From positions 124,001 to 188,000 of the forward strand of contig CAWAMI010000003.1 in NCBI GenBank assembly GCA_963783105.1: a stretch of 64,000 bases of DNA, written 5' to 3'. Below are positions 24,671 through 34,210 of this stretch, in pieces. The stretch comes from JAVEDQ01 sp963783105. Its GTDB lineage: Bacteria > Actinomycetota > Actinomycetes > Frankiales > Frankiaceae. Numbering within the stretch: position 1 is the first letter of the stretch; every line of letters begins with the position of its first letter. Under the pieces are notes generated by a model that saw only the letters and a program-made list of their open reading frames with translations, did not search any database and had not been told where the DNA came from. The translations under genes were made by a program, and so were the position numbers.

Positions 24671-25843
24671 TTATCGGGGCAGGCCGAGCACGCGCTCGGC
24701 GACGATGTTGCGCTGCACCTGGGACGAGCCGCCCCAGATGGTCTCGGACCGCGACCACAGGAACATCTCCTGCAGCGGGTCGAGGTCCTGGGTCGGCAGC
24801 CCGGGCACCTGTTGCCCGGCGTAGCCGACGACGTCCATGTAGAGCTCGCCGAGGTCCTGGTGGGTCTCGGACCACTGCAGCTTGGTGATCGATGCCTCGA
24901 AGCCGAGCTCGCGGCCCTGCTCCACCTCGGTGAGGATGTGGAGCGAGTGCAGCTTCAGCAGCTCCAGCTCCGACGCGATGTGCGCGATCCGCTGCCGGAT
25001 GATCGGGTCCTTCGCCCTGCCGTTGGCCTGCGCGGCGGCGATGACCGCGTCGAGCTCGCCGCGGAAGTGCACGTACTGGCCCATGGCGGACGAGCCGCGC
25101 TCGAAGGACAGCAGCAGCATCGCGACGTTCCAGCCGCCGCCGACCGGACCCAGCACCTGGTCGGCCGGTACCCGGACGTCGGTGAGGAAGACCTCGCCGA
25201 ACTCCTCGTTGCCGGTCATCTGCTTCAGCGGCCGGGCGTCGACGCCGTCGGAGTGCATGTCGATCAGGAGCATGGTGATGCCCTGGTGCTTCTTGCTCTC
25301 CTGCGAGGTCCGGACCAGCGTGAACATGCGGTCGGCGTGCAGCGCGTTGGTGGTCCAGACCTTCTGGCCGTTGACGACGTAGGTGTCGCCGTCCAGCTCG
25401 GCCCGCGTGGACAGTGCCGCGAGGTCGGAACCGGCGCCGGGCTCGGAGAAGCCCTGGCACCAGATGACCTCGTTGCGGAGCATCGGCCCGATGATGTCGC
25501 GCTTCTGCTCGTCGGTCCCGATCGCCATCACCGTCGGCGCGAGGAAGGTCAGCCCCAGCGGGTTGACCGTGACGGGGGCGTGCGCCCGGTTCATCTCCTC
25601 GTCGTAGATGGCCTTCTGGGTCGGTGTGCCGCCGCGCCCGGCGAACTCCTTCGGCCAGGCGATGCCCGCCCAGCCGTCGCGGGCCTTCTTGGCCTCCCAC
25701 TCACGCCGGAGTTCGAAGGACTCGTCCTCGCTCTTTCCGGTCCAGAACTCGGGGGAGCGCCACTCCTGCGGCAGGTTCCCGTCGAGCCACTCGCGGAACT
25801 CGGCGCGGAACTGTTCGTCCGCCTCGCTGTACGTCAGGTCCAT
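24671..25843 (-). CDS. Acyl-CoA dehydrogenase
   Basis: 390 residues, normal family length. Visible motifs are WCQGFSEPGAGSDLA (FAD and substrate contact), the VNGQKVWTT strand and the C-terminal SETIWGGSSQVQRNIVAERVLGLPR. Oxidises an acyl-CoA to the enoyl-CoA with FAD, first step of beta-oxidation. The base position is within the C-terminal region but I do not assign it. Co-transcribed with the shorter paralogue downstream. Confidence 0.93.
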   Translation of the reverse strand: MDLTYSEADEQFRAEFREWLDGNLPQEWRSPEFWTGKSEDESFELRREWEAKKARDGWAGIAWPKEFAGRGGTPTQKAIYDEEMNRAHAPVTVNPLGLTFLAPTVMAIGTDEQKRDIIGPMLRNEVIWCQGFSEPGAGSDLAALSTRAELDGDTYVVNGQKVWTTNALHADRMFTLVRTSQESKKHQGITMLLIDMHSDGVDARPLKQMTGNEEFGEVFLTDVRVPADQVLGPVGGGWNVAMLLLSFERGSSAMGQYVHFRGELDAVIAAAQANGRAKDPIIRQRIAHIASELELLKLHSLHILTEVEQGRELGFEASITKLQWSETHQDLGELYMDVVGYAGQQVPGLPTQDLDPLQEMFLWSRSETIWGGSSQVQRNIVAERVLGLPR

Positions 25844-25913
25844 GAATCCAGCGTATGCAGCACAACGAGAGGGTGTTGCACGCGGGCCCGGCCGCGCGGC
25901 GCCCCCGCGGAGC

Positions 25914-26399
25914 TCAGCTCGGACGGCCCAGGTCCTCGACGGCTTCCCGGAATCGCTCCAGTTCCGTGACGAGGTGGTCGAGCGCGGCCCGGGTGGCGTC
26001 GCGAGCCGGATCGTCCCCGCGTCCGTCGTCGCAGCCGAGCGCGAGTTCCTCGAGCTCGGCCGCCGCGGCCGCGACGCATCGGCCGCCGATCACGCTGCTG
26101 CTGCCCTTGAGGCTGTGCGCGACGCGCGCCAGCTGCCCGTAGTTCCGCTGACCGAGCAGGTCCCACGCGGCGTCGACCTGTGTCTCGGCCGTCGTGAGGA
26201 ACAGCTCGGTGAGCTCGCCGAGGACGTCGCGGCCCGAGCGTTGCCCGAGGCGGCGAAGCGAGTCGACGACGGCGGGGTCGATCGGCGCCTCCGCGCCCGG
26301 GGCCGGCGAGGCATGGGCTCCCGACCCAGCCGGCGTCTCAGCAGGTCGACGCCCCGCCGGCACGGGCGGCGACGACGGCCGGCCCGAACTGCCGGTCAC
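25914..26399 (-). CDS. Stand-alone HPt (histidine phosphotransfer) protein
   Basis: 161 residues. A Pro/Ala-rich N-terminal third is followed by a four-helix HPt domain with the phospho-accepting His95 in VAHSLKGSSS. It would relay phosphate between a hybrid kinase and a response regulator, neither of which is adjacent. It is divergent from the hypothetical gene at 26619. Confidence 0.85.
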   Translation of the reverse strand: MTGSSGRPSSPPVPAGRRPAETPAGSGAHASPAPGAEAPIDPAVVDSLRRLGQRSGRDVLGELTELFLTTAETQVDAAWDLLGQRNYGQLARVAHSLKGSSSVIGGRCVAAAAAELEELALGCDDGRGDDPARDATRAALDHLVTELERFREAVEDLGRPS

Positions 26400-26618
26400 G
26401 ACCCGCCGGAAGTCTCGTGGGACACGTGCGGAACTGTAACCTCACGCGTCCTGGACGGGTAGGCGACACATCGGTGATGGCGCATGGGGCGTCCCCGGCT
26501 GGGGCGCGGATCCATGACAGGATCCCGCAGGGTTCGATCGGTCCGTCGCGCGGCAGGACGTGAGGACAGCACCCGATCTCGGGTGGCGATCGCCCGAAAG
26601 CCGACGGTAAGGGGAGAC

Positions 26619-27158
26619 GTGGACGGCTACTTGTTCTTCGACGACGTGACACCGGCGACGCGGGACGCCCTCTTCGAGTTGGTCGAGGAGGAACTGCTGC
26701 AGGTGGCGGCGGTCTCGGTCTCCGGGAGTGCGGGCGCGTTCGTCGGTTACGAGGCGGGCGACGTCCGGACCGCGTACGCCACCGTCGAGGCGGTCGCCGA
26801 CGCCGTCGGCCGGCCCGCACAGCGCCTGCTCGCCGTCAGCCCACGCCTCGACTTCACGGCCCCCCGCCCGGGCCAGCGACCGATCGCCGAGGACGCGACC
26901 GTCGCCATCGCGTTGCTTCCGGTGCCGCTCTCCCGCGCCGAGGAGGTGGCCCACGTGGTCACCCGGGTCGCGGGGGAACGCGTCGGCGTGGCGATCGTCC
27001 TCGGCGGGTCGGGGACCCTGCTCGTCGAGGTCGACGGCGACAACGTCGAGGACCTCGAGCTGCGGCTCGCGGACGTCCTGACCGTCGCCGGGGTGGCTGC
27101 GGCCGACGTGATGATCACCGGTGGCGCGCTCGGCCGGGGATGGTCGTCCGGCGGCTGA
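26619..27158 (+). CDS. Hypothetical protein, possibly with tandem ferredoxin-like folds
   Basis: 179 residues, acidic, no cysteine, signal or membrane helix. GTG 26619 follows AAGGGGAG. The C-terminal half (GVAIVLGGSGTLLVEVDG...LADVLTVAGVAAADVMIT) resembles the pattern of the AsnC/Lrp ligand-binding RAM domain, and the N-terminal half has a similar strand-helix order, but there is no DNA-binding domain. This is a pattern impression only. The 219 bases upstream hold no other gene. Confidence 0.65.
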   Translation: MDGYLFFDDVTPATRDALFELVEEELLQVAAVSVSGSAGAFVGYEAGDVRTAYATVEAVADAVGRPAQRLLAVSPRLDFTAPRPGQRPIAEDATVAIALLPVPLSRAEEVAHVVTRVAGERVGVAIVLGGSGTLLVEVDGDNVEDLELRLADVLTVAGVAAADVMITGGALGRGWSSGG

Positions 27159-27183
27159 GCCGGGCGGGCCTCACCCTCCGGCG

Positions 27184-28602
27184 TCAGGATCCGGCGAGGC
27201 TGACGAGTTCCTTCAGCGCCGCGTCGAGATAGCCGGCCAGCCCGGTCAGGTCGTGCTCGGCGTCCGCGTCGCCGAGCAGGCCCACGTTGAGCGATCCGTC
27301 GTAGGAGAGGATCGCGATCGCCAGCGTGTGCTCGGGCGCCAGGAAGGCGATCGGGAAGACGTCGTGCATCCTCCGGCCGAGCAGGTAGACCGGGAACTGC
27401 GGCCCGGGGACGTTGGTGACCAGCAGGTTGTAGAGGCGGCTGCTGAAGCCGAGGCGGGACGCCTGCGCCAGGACGTTGGGCGGCATCCACTGCTCCATCT
27501 GGACCATGGTCTGCGCCGCCGCCGCCTGGCGCGACTTCTTGAGCCCGTCCATGTGGCGCGACACCTCGCGCAGCCGCGCGACCGGGTCCGCGATGTCGAC
27601 GGGTAGCTCCGCGACCATGATCACGATGCGGTTGCCGAGGCCGCCGGACTGGCTCGACGTGCGGATCGACATCGGGACGCAGGCCCGAAGCTTGATCGTG
27701 TCGACGGGCGCCCCCAGGTCGTCCAGGAACCGGCGCAGCGCACCGGTCACGACGGCGAGCACGACGTCGTTCAGCGTGCCGCCGAGCGCGTCCTTGACCG
27801 TCTTGAAGTCGGCGACCCGTTCCCGGACGACGGCGAAGTCGCGGTGCGGGCCCGGCTGCCTGTTCAGCGGCGTCGGGGGTGCGGGCGCCAACGTCATGCG
27901 GGCCATCTCGCCCAGCCCGAGCGCTCGCTCGACGACCTCGCCGACGGCTTGCCGCGGGTTCAGCGCCCGGCCGAGGGCCTTGCCGCCGACCTCGCGGACG
28001 TTGCGGACCGCCCCGCTGACCCCGCGGCCCGCCAGGTCCACGAAGGAGGGCTCCCGGGCCGGCCGCCATTCGTCCGGACCCACCTCGCGCGGCTCGGGGC
28101 TGAGGTCGAGCAGTGCGGTCATGATGTCGACGCCGCCGACGCCGTCGACGAGCGCGTGGTGGGTCTTGGTGAGGACGGCCCACCGGTCGTCGGCGAGGCC
28201 CTCGACGACCCACATCTCCCACAACGGCTTCGTGCGGTCGAGCCGCTGCGAGTGCACACGCGAGATGAGCCGCATCAGCTGCTGCTCGGAGCCGGGCTTC
28301 GGCAGGGCGGTGCGGCGCACGTGGTACTCGATGCGGAAGCGGGGGTCGTCGGTCCACAGCGGACGGCCGCTGCCGAGGGGCGCGGGCGTGAGCTTCTGAC
28401 GGAACCGCGGCACCAGCTTCAGCCGGCTCCCGATGTGCGCGAGCAGCTCGTCCTCGCCGGGCGCCGGGCCCTCGAAGATGCCGACGCCGCCGATGTGCAT
28501 GTGACTGTCGCGGCCGTCCTCCTGGTGCAGGAAGCTCGCGTCGACGCTGCTCAGCCGGTCCAGGTGGTGCTGGGCCGGCGGCTGCTCCGCCGATGAGGTC
28601 AC
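27184..28602 (-). CDS. Wax ester synthase/diacylglycerol acyltransferase (WS/DGAT family)
   Basis: 472 residues. The catalytic HHxxxDG motif is HHALVDG (His148, His149, Asp153, Gly154). The NDVVLAVV and PVP-type motifs and the C-terminal NVPGPQFPVYLLG follow as in mycobacterial Tgs proteins. It esterifies acyl-CoA to diacylglycerol or a fatty alcohol to make storage lipid. GTG 28602 is chosen because it overlaps the stop of the upstream DUF1330 gene (GTGA); a GTG four codons earlier is also open. Confidence 0.93.
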   Translation of the reverse strand: MTSSAEQPPAQHHLDRLSSVDASFLHQEDGRDSHMHIGGVGIFEGPAPGEDELLAHIGSRLKLVPRFRQKLTPAPLGSGRPLWTDDPRFRIEYHVRRTALPKPGSEQQLMRLISRVHSQRLDRTKPLWEMWVVEGLADDRWAVLTKTHHALVDGVGGVDIMTALLDLSPEPREVGPDEWRPAREPSFVDLAGRGVSGAVRNVREVGGKALGRALNPRQAVGEVVERALGLGEMARMTLAPAPPTPLNRQPGPHRDFAVVRERVADFKTVKDALGGTLNDVVLAVVTGALRRFLDDLGAPVDTIKLRACVPMSIRTSSQSGGLGNRIVIMVAELPVDIADPVARLREVSRHMDGLKKSRQAAAAQTMVQMEQWMPPNVLAQASRLGFSSRLYNLLVTNVPGPQFPVYLLGRRMHDVFPIAFLAPEHTLAIAILSYDGSLNVGLLGDADAEHDLTGLAGYLDAALKELVSLAGS

Positions 28603-28970
28603 GCCTTGCCCCACGGGGTCGTCGCCTGCAGGACGGCTTCGACCAGAGCGTTCGAGCGCAGCGAGGTGATCGCCGAGTACTGCGGGTCCCGCACCATGTC
28701 CGAGAACGCCTGCCGGCTCGGGTACCGGACGACGAGGACCGCGTCCCAGGCCTGCCCGTCCTCGGCGACCAGCGCCGTCGAGCCGTCGCCGACGTAGAGC
28801 ACCTCGGCGCCGAAACGGCCGCCCTGCTCGCGGAAGCGCCGGGCGTACTCGAGGTAGCTCTCGCGGCCGCCGTCCGGGCGGAAGCGAAGAAGGTTCAGCA
28901 TCACCACGGGACCGCCGGGGTCCTCGGCGAGGAAGCGCTTGAGGTCTGCGCCGGTCGGGTCGATGGCCAT
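28599..28970 (-). CDS. DUF1330 domain-containing protein
   Basis: 123 residues, ferredoxin-like dimeric alpha-beta barrel family. Typical marks are VVMLNLLRFRPDG near the start and the RYPSRQAFSDMVRDPQY stretch. Function unknown. ATG 28970 is preferred over an upstream TTG. Its stop overlaps the wax synthase start, so both are probably one transcript. Confidence 0.85.
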   Translation of the reverse strand: MAIDPTGADLKRFLAEDPGGPVVMLNLLRFRPDGGRESYLEYARRFREQGGRFGAEVLYVGDGSTALVAEDGQAWDAVLVVRYPSRQAFSDMVRDPQYSAITSLRSNALVEAVLQATTPWGKA

Positions 28971-29036
28971 CAGCTGCTCGTCTCCCAAGTGGGTGTTATC
29001 GGGTTGGTCACGATTGTTCGACGGAGATGGACGCCG

Positions 29037-30122
29037 TCAGTCGAGGCTGCCCTTGGCGAGCACCGAGCGGCCGGCGTCGACAAGGATCGGCACCGCGGCG
29101 GCGGCCGTGTCGAAGCCCTCACCGACCATCCCGCCGGCCCGCGCGCGGGCGGCGATGCCGGCGGAGATGACGGCCAGCTTGAAGTAGCCGAACGCCAGGT
29201 ACCACGGCAGCGTCTCGGTCGACCGGCCGGAGCGCTGCGCGTAGGCGTCCATCACCTCGGCGCGCGCGGGGAAGCCGGGCAGGCCGGTCACGGTCTGCAC
29301 CAGCGACTCGGTGCCCGCCGAGGAGCTGCCGCCGGACCAGTAGACGCCGAGCAGGCCGACGTCCGCGAGCGGGTCGCCGAGGGTCGAGAGCTCCCAGTCG
29401 AGCACGGCGAGCACGCGCCCGGGGTCGTTCCGGTCGATCATCGTGTTGTCGAGGCGGTAGTCGCCGTGCACCAGGGTCGTCTCGCGCTGTTCGGGCGCGC
29501 CCGCGGACAGGTCCGCGGCGAGGGCGTCGAGCTCCGGCAGCTCCACCTCGCGCGAGGCCTCCCATTGCCGCGTCCACCGACGCAGCTGGCGGGCCAGATA
29601 GCCCTCCGGCGGTCCGTAGCCCTCGAGGTCGCCGGTGGTCGGGACGGCGTGGATCGCGACCAGGACGTCGACGAGCGCGTCGGCCATCCGCGTGCGCTCC
29701 TCGGCGCTGTCGGCGAAGCCCGACGGGAGCTCGCCGCGCAGCACGTGCCCGTCGACCTTGTCCATCAGGTAGAACGGCGCGCCGAGCACGGACTCGTCGG
29801 TGCACAGGTGCCGCATCCGGGGGACCGGGACCGGCGTGTCCGCCAGCGCCGACTGCACGCGGTACTCGCGTCCCATGTCGTGCGCGGTGGGCAGGACGGC
29901 GGCGAGCGGGGGCCGTCGCAACACGATCGAACCGGACCCGGCCGTCACCTCGTAGGTCAGGTTCGACTTGCCGCCGCTGATGAGCGAGACGGAACAGCTG
30001 GACCAGCCGGGGTCGTCCAGGACCTCGGCGAGGTACGGGCCGACGACGCTCGGGTCCGCACCGGTCGAGACCGGGTCCGCTTCGGCCGCGCCGGCCGCCC
30101 CCTCCGGGACGGGCGCGCTCAC
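29037..30122 (-). CDS. Phosphotransferase family protein (APH/ACAD10-11-like)
   Basis: 361 residues with the protein-kinase-like APH fold: VHGDYRLDNTMID (catalytic loop) and LDWELSTLGDPLADVG (metal-binding Asp). This subgroup is found beside acyl-CoA dehydrogenases and is related to the kinase domain of ACAD10/11, which phosphorylates hydroxyacyl-CoA. It is not expected to confer drug resistance. GTG 30122 overlaps the SDR stop. Confidence 0.9.
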   Translation of the reverse strand: MSAPVPEGAAGAAEADPVSTGADPSVVGPYLAEVLDDPGWSSCSVSLISGGKSNLTYEVTAGSGSIVLRRPPLAAVLPTAHDMGREYRVQSALADTPVPVPRMRHLCTDESVLGAPFYLMDKVDGHVLRGELPSGFADSAEERTRMADALVDVLVAIHAVPTTGDLEGYGPPEGYLARQLRRWTRQWEASREVELPELDALAADLSAGAPEQRETTLVHGDYRLDNTMIDRNDPGRVLAVLDWELSTLGDPLADVGLLGVYWSGGSSSAGTESLVQTVTGLPGFPARAEVMDAYAQRSGRSTETLPWYLAFGYFKLAVISAGIAARARAGGMVGEGFDTAAAAVPILVDAGRSVLAKGSLD

Positions 30123-30955
30123 GCCCGGCCTCCCTCGGTGGGCACGTCCGCGGACGGCGCGCCCTCGGCCGGCGGCGCCACGCCCTCCTTGCCCGTGACC
30201 CGGGGGCCGGGGACGCCGCGGAACCGGTACGGCTCGGCCGTGCGGCCGGGCTGGATCGGCCAGACCGCCCCGGGCTCGCCCTGCATGGCCTGCAGGACGA
30301 CGTCGGCCACCTGCTCGGCCGTCAGGAGCGGGAAGCCGGATTCGTCGAACGCGGCCTTCATCGGCGCGATGATCGCGGTCTCGGCGAAGCCGGGGGCGAC
30401 CGCGCTCACGCGGATGTTCTCGCCGCGCAGCGCGTCGGCGACGCTGCGGACCAGCCCCACGACGCCGTGCTTGGTCAGCGAGTAGACCGGGGTGTACGGG
30501 GTCGGGACGAGCCCGGCCAACGACGCGGTCGCGACGATCGAACCGCCGCCCGCCCGGCGCAGCGCCGGAACCGCGGCCTGCAGCCCGAAGAAGACGCCGT
30601 CGAGGTTGATGCCCGTGATCCGCCGGTAGGTGGCGAGGTCGATCGATTCGACCGAGCCCTCCTGCGCCGCGATGCCGGCGTTCAGGTGGACGAAGTCGAG
30701 CCGGCCGTAGGTCTGCTCGGTGGCGGCGACCGCCGCTGCGCTGGCCTCCGGGTCGACGACGTCCGTGGCGACGAACAATCCGCCCACCTCGTCGGCGACG
30801 GCCTGTCCGGCCTCGCTGTCGATGTCGGCCACCGCGATCTTCCACCCGCCCTGGGCCGCGAGGGCGCGGACGACGGCCGCGCCGATGCCGTTCGAACCCC
30901 CGGTGACAAGTGCCACGCGGACCGCAGGGTCCGTGTGCTCGTCGGTTCCACTCAT
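30119..30955 (-). CDS. SDR-family oxidoreductase
   Basis: 278 residues. NAD(P)-binding TGGSNGIG, NAGIA, catalytic Ser in TASLAGLV and YSLTK (Tyr and Lys). An AGGAAGG site precedes the ATG at 30955. Longer C-terminal tail than most SDRs, rich in Pro and Glu. Operon order SDR-phosphotransferase, then DUF1330 and wax synthase, suggests lipid or acyl-CoA metabolism. Confidence 0.9.
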   Translation of the reverse strand: MSGTDEHTDPAVRVALVTGGSNGIGAAVVRALAAQGGWKIAVADIDSEAGQAVADEVGGLFVATDVVDPEASAAAVAATEQTYGRLDFVHLNAGIAAQEGSVESIDLATYRRITGINLDGVFFGLQAAVPALRRAGGGSIVATASLAGLVPTPYTPVYSLTKHGVVGLVRSVADALRGENIRVSAVAPGFAETAIIAPMKAAFDESGFPLLTAEQVADVVLQAMQGEPGAVWPIQPGRTAEPYRFRGVPGPRVTGKEGVAPPAEGAPSADVPTEGGRA

Positions 30956-31298
30956 CGCGGGTTCCTTCCTCGTCGCGCGGCAGCTTCGCCGCCGTGGGTG
31001 TGTCGCTTCGTCCGGGTCGACGTCGGCCGCCGTCCGGGTCCATGGGACGACCCGGCACCGGACGCCGTGACCAGCCACTTCCGATCCGACCGGCAGCGAC
31101 GCCGGTCGGTCCCGCCGCCGTCCTCGCCTCCAGCCGTTCGCAACGTACTGCCTGCTCCGGGACCCCCGTCGCGGGGACCCTCGTGCGAACGGCACGAGGA
31201 CGGGAGAACATGCTGGGCACAACGACTTCCCTACTCGCGGTCACCTGCCGTGGCATGATCTGGGGACGCCGGACCTGATTCGAGAGGGGAGGACTGCC
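30956..31298 (+). other. Divergent intergenic region
   Basis: 343 bases between the SDR (minus) and the OpuC-type permease (plus). No gene is seen. It must carry both promoters. A CATGAT hexamer near 31254 is a possible -10 element for the permease operon, with no convincing -35. Confidence 0.5.
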
Positions 31299-31988
31299 TT
31301 GGCATCGTTCGTCTGCGACGAGAATTCCTTCCTACCGTTCGGGGATTTCCGCGACTTCGTCTGCGGCCGATCCGACACGCTGGGTGAGCAGACCGTTCGC
31401 CACGCGGTGATCGTGACCCAGTCCATGCTCATCGCGGTGGCCATCAGCCTGTTCATCGCGCTGCTCGTCTACCGCAGCAGTGCGGGTTCCAACACGTCCA
31501 TCGCGGTCACGAGCACGTTCCTGACCATCCCGTCGTTCGCGCTCCTTGGCTTGCTGATCCCGTACTTCGGCCTCGGCTCGAAGCCGACGATCATCGCCCT
31601 GGTCGCCTACGCGCTGCTGCCGATCGTCCGGAACGCCATCGTCGGATTACGCGGGGTGGATGCCGCGTTGGTCGACTCGGCCCGGGGGATGGGGATGAGC
31701 CGGCTCCGCGTGCTCCTGCGCGTGGAGCTCCCGATCGCCTGGCCCGTCGTGCTCACCGGCATCCGGGTCTCCACCCAGCTGATCATGGGCATCGCGGCGA
31801 TCGCCGCGTATGTCCGCGGCCCCGGCCTGGGTGAGTCGATCTTCTCGGGGCTGGCCCGCATCGGCAGCGTGAACTCCATCAACTCGACCGTCGCCGGCAC
31901 CCTCGGCGTCGTGCTTCTCGCCCTCATCTTCGACCTCGGCTTCCAGCTCATCGGCCGATTGACCACACCGAGAGGCCTCCGTGGCTGA
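31299..31988 (+). CDS. Glycine betaine/choline-type ABC transporter permease (OpuCB/ProW family)
   Basis: 229 residues, about five or six helices, with the permease loop DSARGMGMSRLRVLLRVELP. TTG 31299 has an excellent GAGGGGAGGA site six bases upstream. First gene of a four-gene compatible-solute importer with two permeases, as in OpuC/OpuB systems. Overlaps the ATPase gene by eight bases. Confidence 0.9.
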   Translation: MASFVCDENSFLPFGDFRDFVCGRSDTLGEQTVRHAVIVTQSMLIAVAISLFIALLVYRSSAGSNTSIAVTSTFLTIPSFALLGLLIPYFGLGSKPTIIALVAYALLPIVRNAIVGLRGVDAALVDSARGMGMSRLRVLLRVELPIAWPVVLTGIRVSTQLIMGIAAIAAYVRGPGLGESIFSGLARIGSVNSINSTVAGTLGVVLLALIFDLGFQLIGRLTTPRGLRG

Positions 31989-33162
31989 CAAAACCAACTC
32001 ATCCGACCGCACCGAGTCGATTCGGAGCGGTGCCGGGCAGAGCATCCAACTGCGCAGCCTGACCAAGCAGTACCCCGGTCAGGTCGAACCGGCCGTCGAC
32101 AACGTCACCCTGGACGTCCCCGCCGGGGAGATCGTGATGTTCGTCGGGCCCTCCGGCTGCGGCAAGACGACCACCATGCGGATGATCAACCGTCTGGTCG
32201 AGCCGTCGAGCGGCGAGATCCTGCTCGACGGGCAGGACGTCCGCAAGCTCGACGGCAACGAGCTGCGGCGTCACATCGGCTACGTCATCCAGCAGATCGG
32301 TCTGTTCCCGCACATGACCATCGCGGAGAACATCGCCCTGGTCCCGCGGATGCTCAAGTGGCCGTCGAGCAAGGTGAAGTCCCGTGTCGAGGAGATGCTC
32401 TCCCTGGTCGGGCTCGAGCCGGGCGACTTCGCCAAGCGCTACCCGCGGCAGCTCTCCGGCGGTCAGCAGCAGCGTGTCGGCGTAGCGCGCGCGCTCGCGG
32501 CGGACCCGCCCGTCATGCTGATGGACGAGCCGTTCGGTGCGACCGACCCCATCACCCGGGAGCACCTGCAGAACGAGTTCCTGCGGCTGCAGCAGCAGAT
32601 CCGCAAGACGATCGTGTTCGTCACCCACGACTTCGACGAGGCCGTGAAGCTCGGCGACCGCATCGCGGTGCTGCGTAACCACTCCCGCGTCGCGCAGTAC
32701 GACACCCCGGCCGAGATCCTCCGGGCGCCGGCGGACGACTTCGTCGCCGGGTTCGTCGGCTCCGGCGCCGCCTTGAAGCGGCTCAACCTGGTTCAGGTCC
32801 GGGACATCCAGATCCAGGACCAGGCGAACAAGGGTCGCGATCTGCTCGTCCTCGACGACGGCGGTCGCCCGCTGCGCTGGCGCGGCCAGCCCGAGACCGA
32901 CCCGCCGATGCGCAGCGTCACGCTCGACACCTCGGTGCACGACGCGCTGTCGGCGCTGCTCGTCGAGGGTCACGAGACGTCTGTCCCGGTCGTCGACGAG
33001 GCCGGCCGCTACAAGGGTCTGCTCGGGATGACCGAGGTCCGGGCCGCGCTGCGTGGTACCGGTGCCTCCACCAACGGGGCCTCGCCCAAGCTCGCCACGA
33101 CGTCCGCGACGGCCAGCGAGGATGGGGCGCCCGCTCTGACCAAGAAGACGTCAAGCCGGTGA
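31981..33162 (+). CDS. Glycine betaine/choline-type ABC transporter ATPase with CBS domain (OpuCA-like)
   Basis: 393 residues. Walker A GPSGCGKTT (Lys62), signature LSGGQQQRVGV, Walker B VMLMDEP, H-loop in FVTHDFDEA. The C-terminus has a CBS region (TSVHDALSALLVEGHETSVPVVDEAGRYKG), which in OpuA/OpuC systems senses ionic strength or c-di-AMP. Ser/Thr-rich tail. Starts at GTG inside the permease gene end. Confidence 0.92.
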   Translation: MADKTNSSDRTESIRSGAGQSIQLRSLTKQYPGQVEPAVDNVTLDVPAGEIVMFVGPSGCGKTTTMRMINRLVEPSSGEILLDGQDVRKLDGNELRRHIGYVIQQIGLFPHMTIAENIALVPRMLKWPSSKVKSRVEEMLSLVGLEPGDFAKRYPRQLSGGQQQRVGVARALAADPPVMLMDEPFGATDPITREHLQNEFLRLQQQIRKTIVFVTHDFDEAVKLGDRIAVLRNHSRVAQYDTPAEILRAPADDFVAGFVGSGAALKRLNLVQVRDIQIQDQANKGRDLLVLDDGGRPLRWRGQPETDPPMRSVTLDTSVHDALSALLVEGHETSVPVVDEAGRYKGLLGMTEVRAALRGTGASTNGASPKLATTSATASEDGAPALTKKTSSR

Positions 33163-33968
33163 CCGCGACCGTCGAGGCCCCCGAGAAGGACGAGGCCGAG
33201 GATGCCACCGCTGCCGCGCTGCAGCGCTCGCAGGAGGACACCTGGCTGAAGTTCATCGCCCGGCAGTCGGTCATCCCGATCGTCTGTGCCCTCATCTGCA
33301 TCGGGCTGTACTACTACGTCCAGAGCAAGACCCTCGACTCGATCGAGATGCGGACCGTCAACGCCACGTACATCACGGACCGGATGATCGAGCACATCAA
33401 GCTCACGGCGTTCGCCTCGGTGCTGATCATCCTGATCTCGGTGCCGGTCGGCGTGATGCTGACCCGTAAGCGCGCCCGCGCCGCGACTCCCGTGGCGCTC
33501 GCGCTCGCGAACATCGGCCAGGCCACGCCGGCCATCGGTCTGCTCGTGCTGCTGACCATCATCACGCAGCCGGGTTTCCGGACCGCGATCATCGGCCTCG
33601 TGGCCTACTCGGTGCTGCCGGTGCTCCGCAACACCATCGTCGGCATCCAGCAGGTCGACAGCAGCCTTGTCGACGCCGGGCGGGGGATGGGGATGACCGG
33701 GCGGGCCGTGTTGGCCCGCATCGAGTTGCCCCTGGCCGTGCCTGTCATCCTGGCCGGCATCCGCACCGCGCTCGTGCTCAGTGTCGGCGTGGCCACGCTG
33801 GCCACGTTCGTGAACGCCGGTGGACTCGGCGACATCATCAACAACGGCATCAAGCTGCAGCGCACGCCCGTGCTGGTCACGGGAAGTCTGCTGGCCGTGG
33901 TGCTCGCCCTGATGTTCGACTGGCTCGGCGGCCTGTTCGAGGACCTGCTGCGCCCCAAGGGACTCTGA
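33159..33968 (+). CDS. Glycine betaine/choline-type ABC transporter permease (OpuCD-like)
   Basis: 269 residues. An acidic N-terminal tail, six helices and the loop VDAGRGMGMTGRAVLARIELP, closely like that of the first permease. GTG start overlaps the ATPase stop (GTGA). Second half of the heterodimeric channel. Confidence 0.92.
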   Translation: MTATVEAPEKDEAEDATAAALQRSQEDTWLKFIARQSVIPIVCALICIGLYYYVQSKTLDSIEMRTVNATYITDRMIEHIKLTAFASVLIILISVPVGVMLTRKRARAATPVALALANIGQATPAIGLLVLLTIITQPGFRTAIIGLVAYSVLPVLRNTIVGIQQVDSSLVDAGRGMGMTGRAVLARIELPLAVPVILAGIRTALVLSVGVATLATFVNAGGLGDIINNGIKLQRTPVLVTGSLLAVVLALMFDWLGGLFEDLLRPKGL

Positions 33969-34000
33969 CGCACCGATCGGGGTGCCGGCCGGTCCGGCGA

Positions 34001-34018
34001 CGCCCCCCGTTGGGGGCG
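34001..34018 (+). terminator. Short GC hairpin after the permease gene
   Basis: CGCCCCC and GGGGGCG form a 7-bp stem around CGTT. It lies 33 bases after the permease stop, between it and the binding-protein gene, and may reduce read-through so that the binding protein uses its own promoter. Confidence 0.45.
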
Positions 34019-34210
34019 GGCGACGGGCGAAGCTGGGAGCGCCCGGTGAGCTGCCTGCGCGAACGGCTGCGCAGCGATAACGGGTGAGGTACACCTCTGT
34101 AACAAAAGTGGCACGCCGTGCAGGTTCGCGCCTAACGTGCACCCGCTCCTAGTTGTATTACCCTGCAGCGCCGCACAAGGCGGCGATGCACAAATGCAAG
34201 GAGACATTGC

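Noticed and set aside
23615..25969. A 784-codon plus-strand open frame opposite the acyl-CoA dehydrogenases
   Set aside because: Antisense shadow; all family motifs lie on the minus strand.
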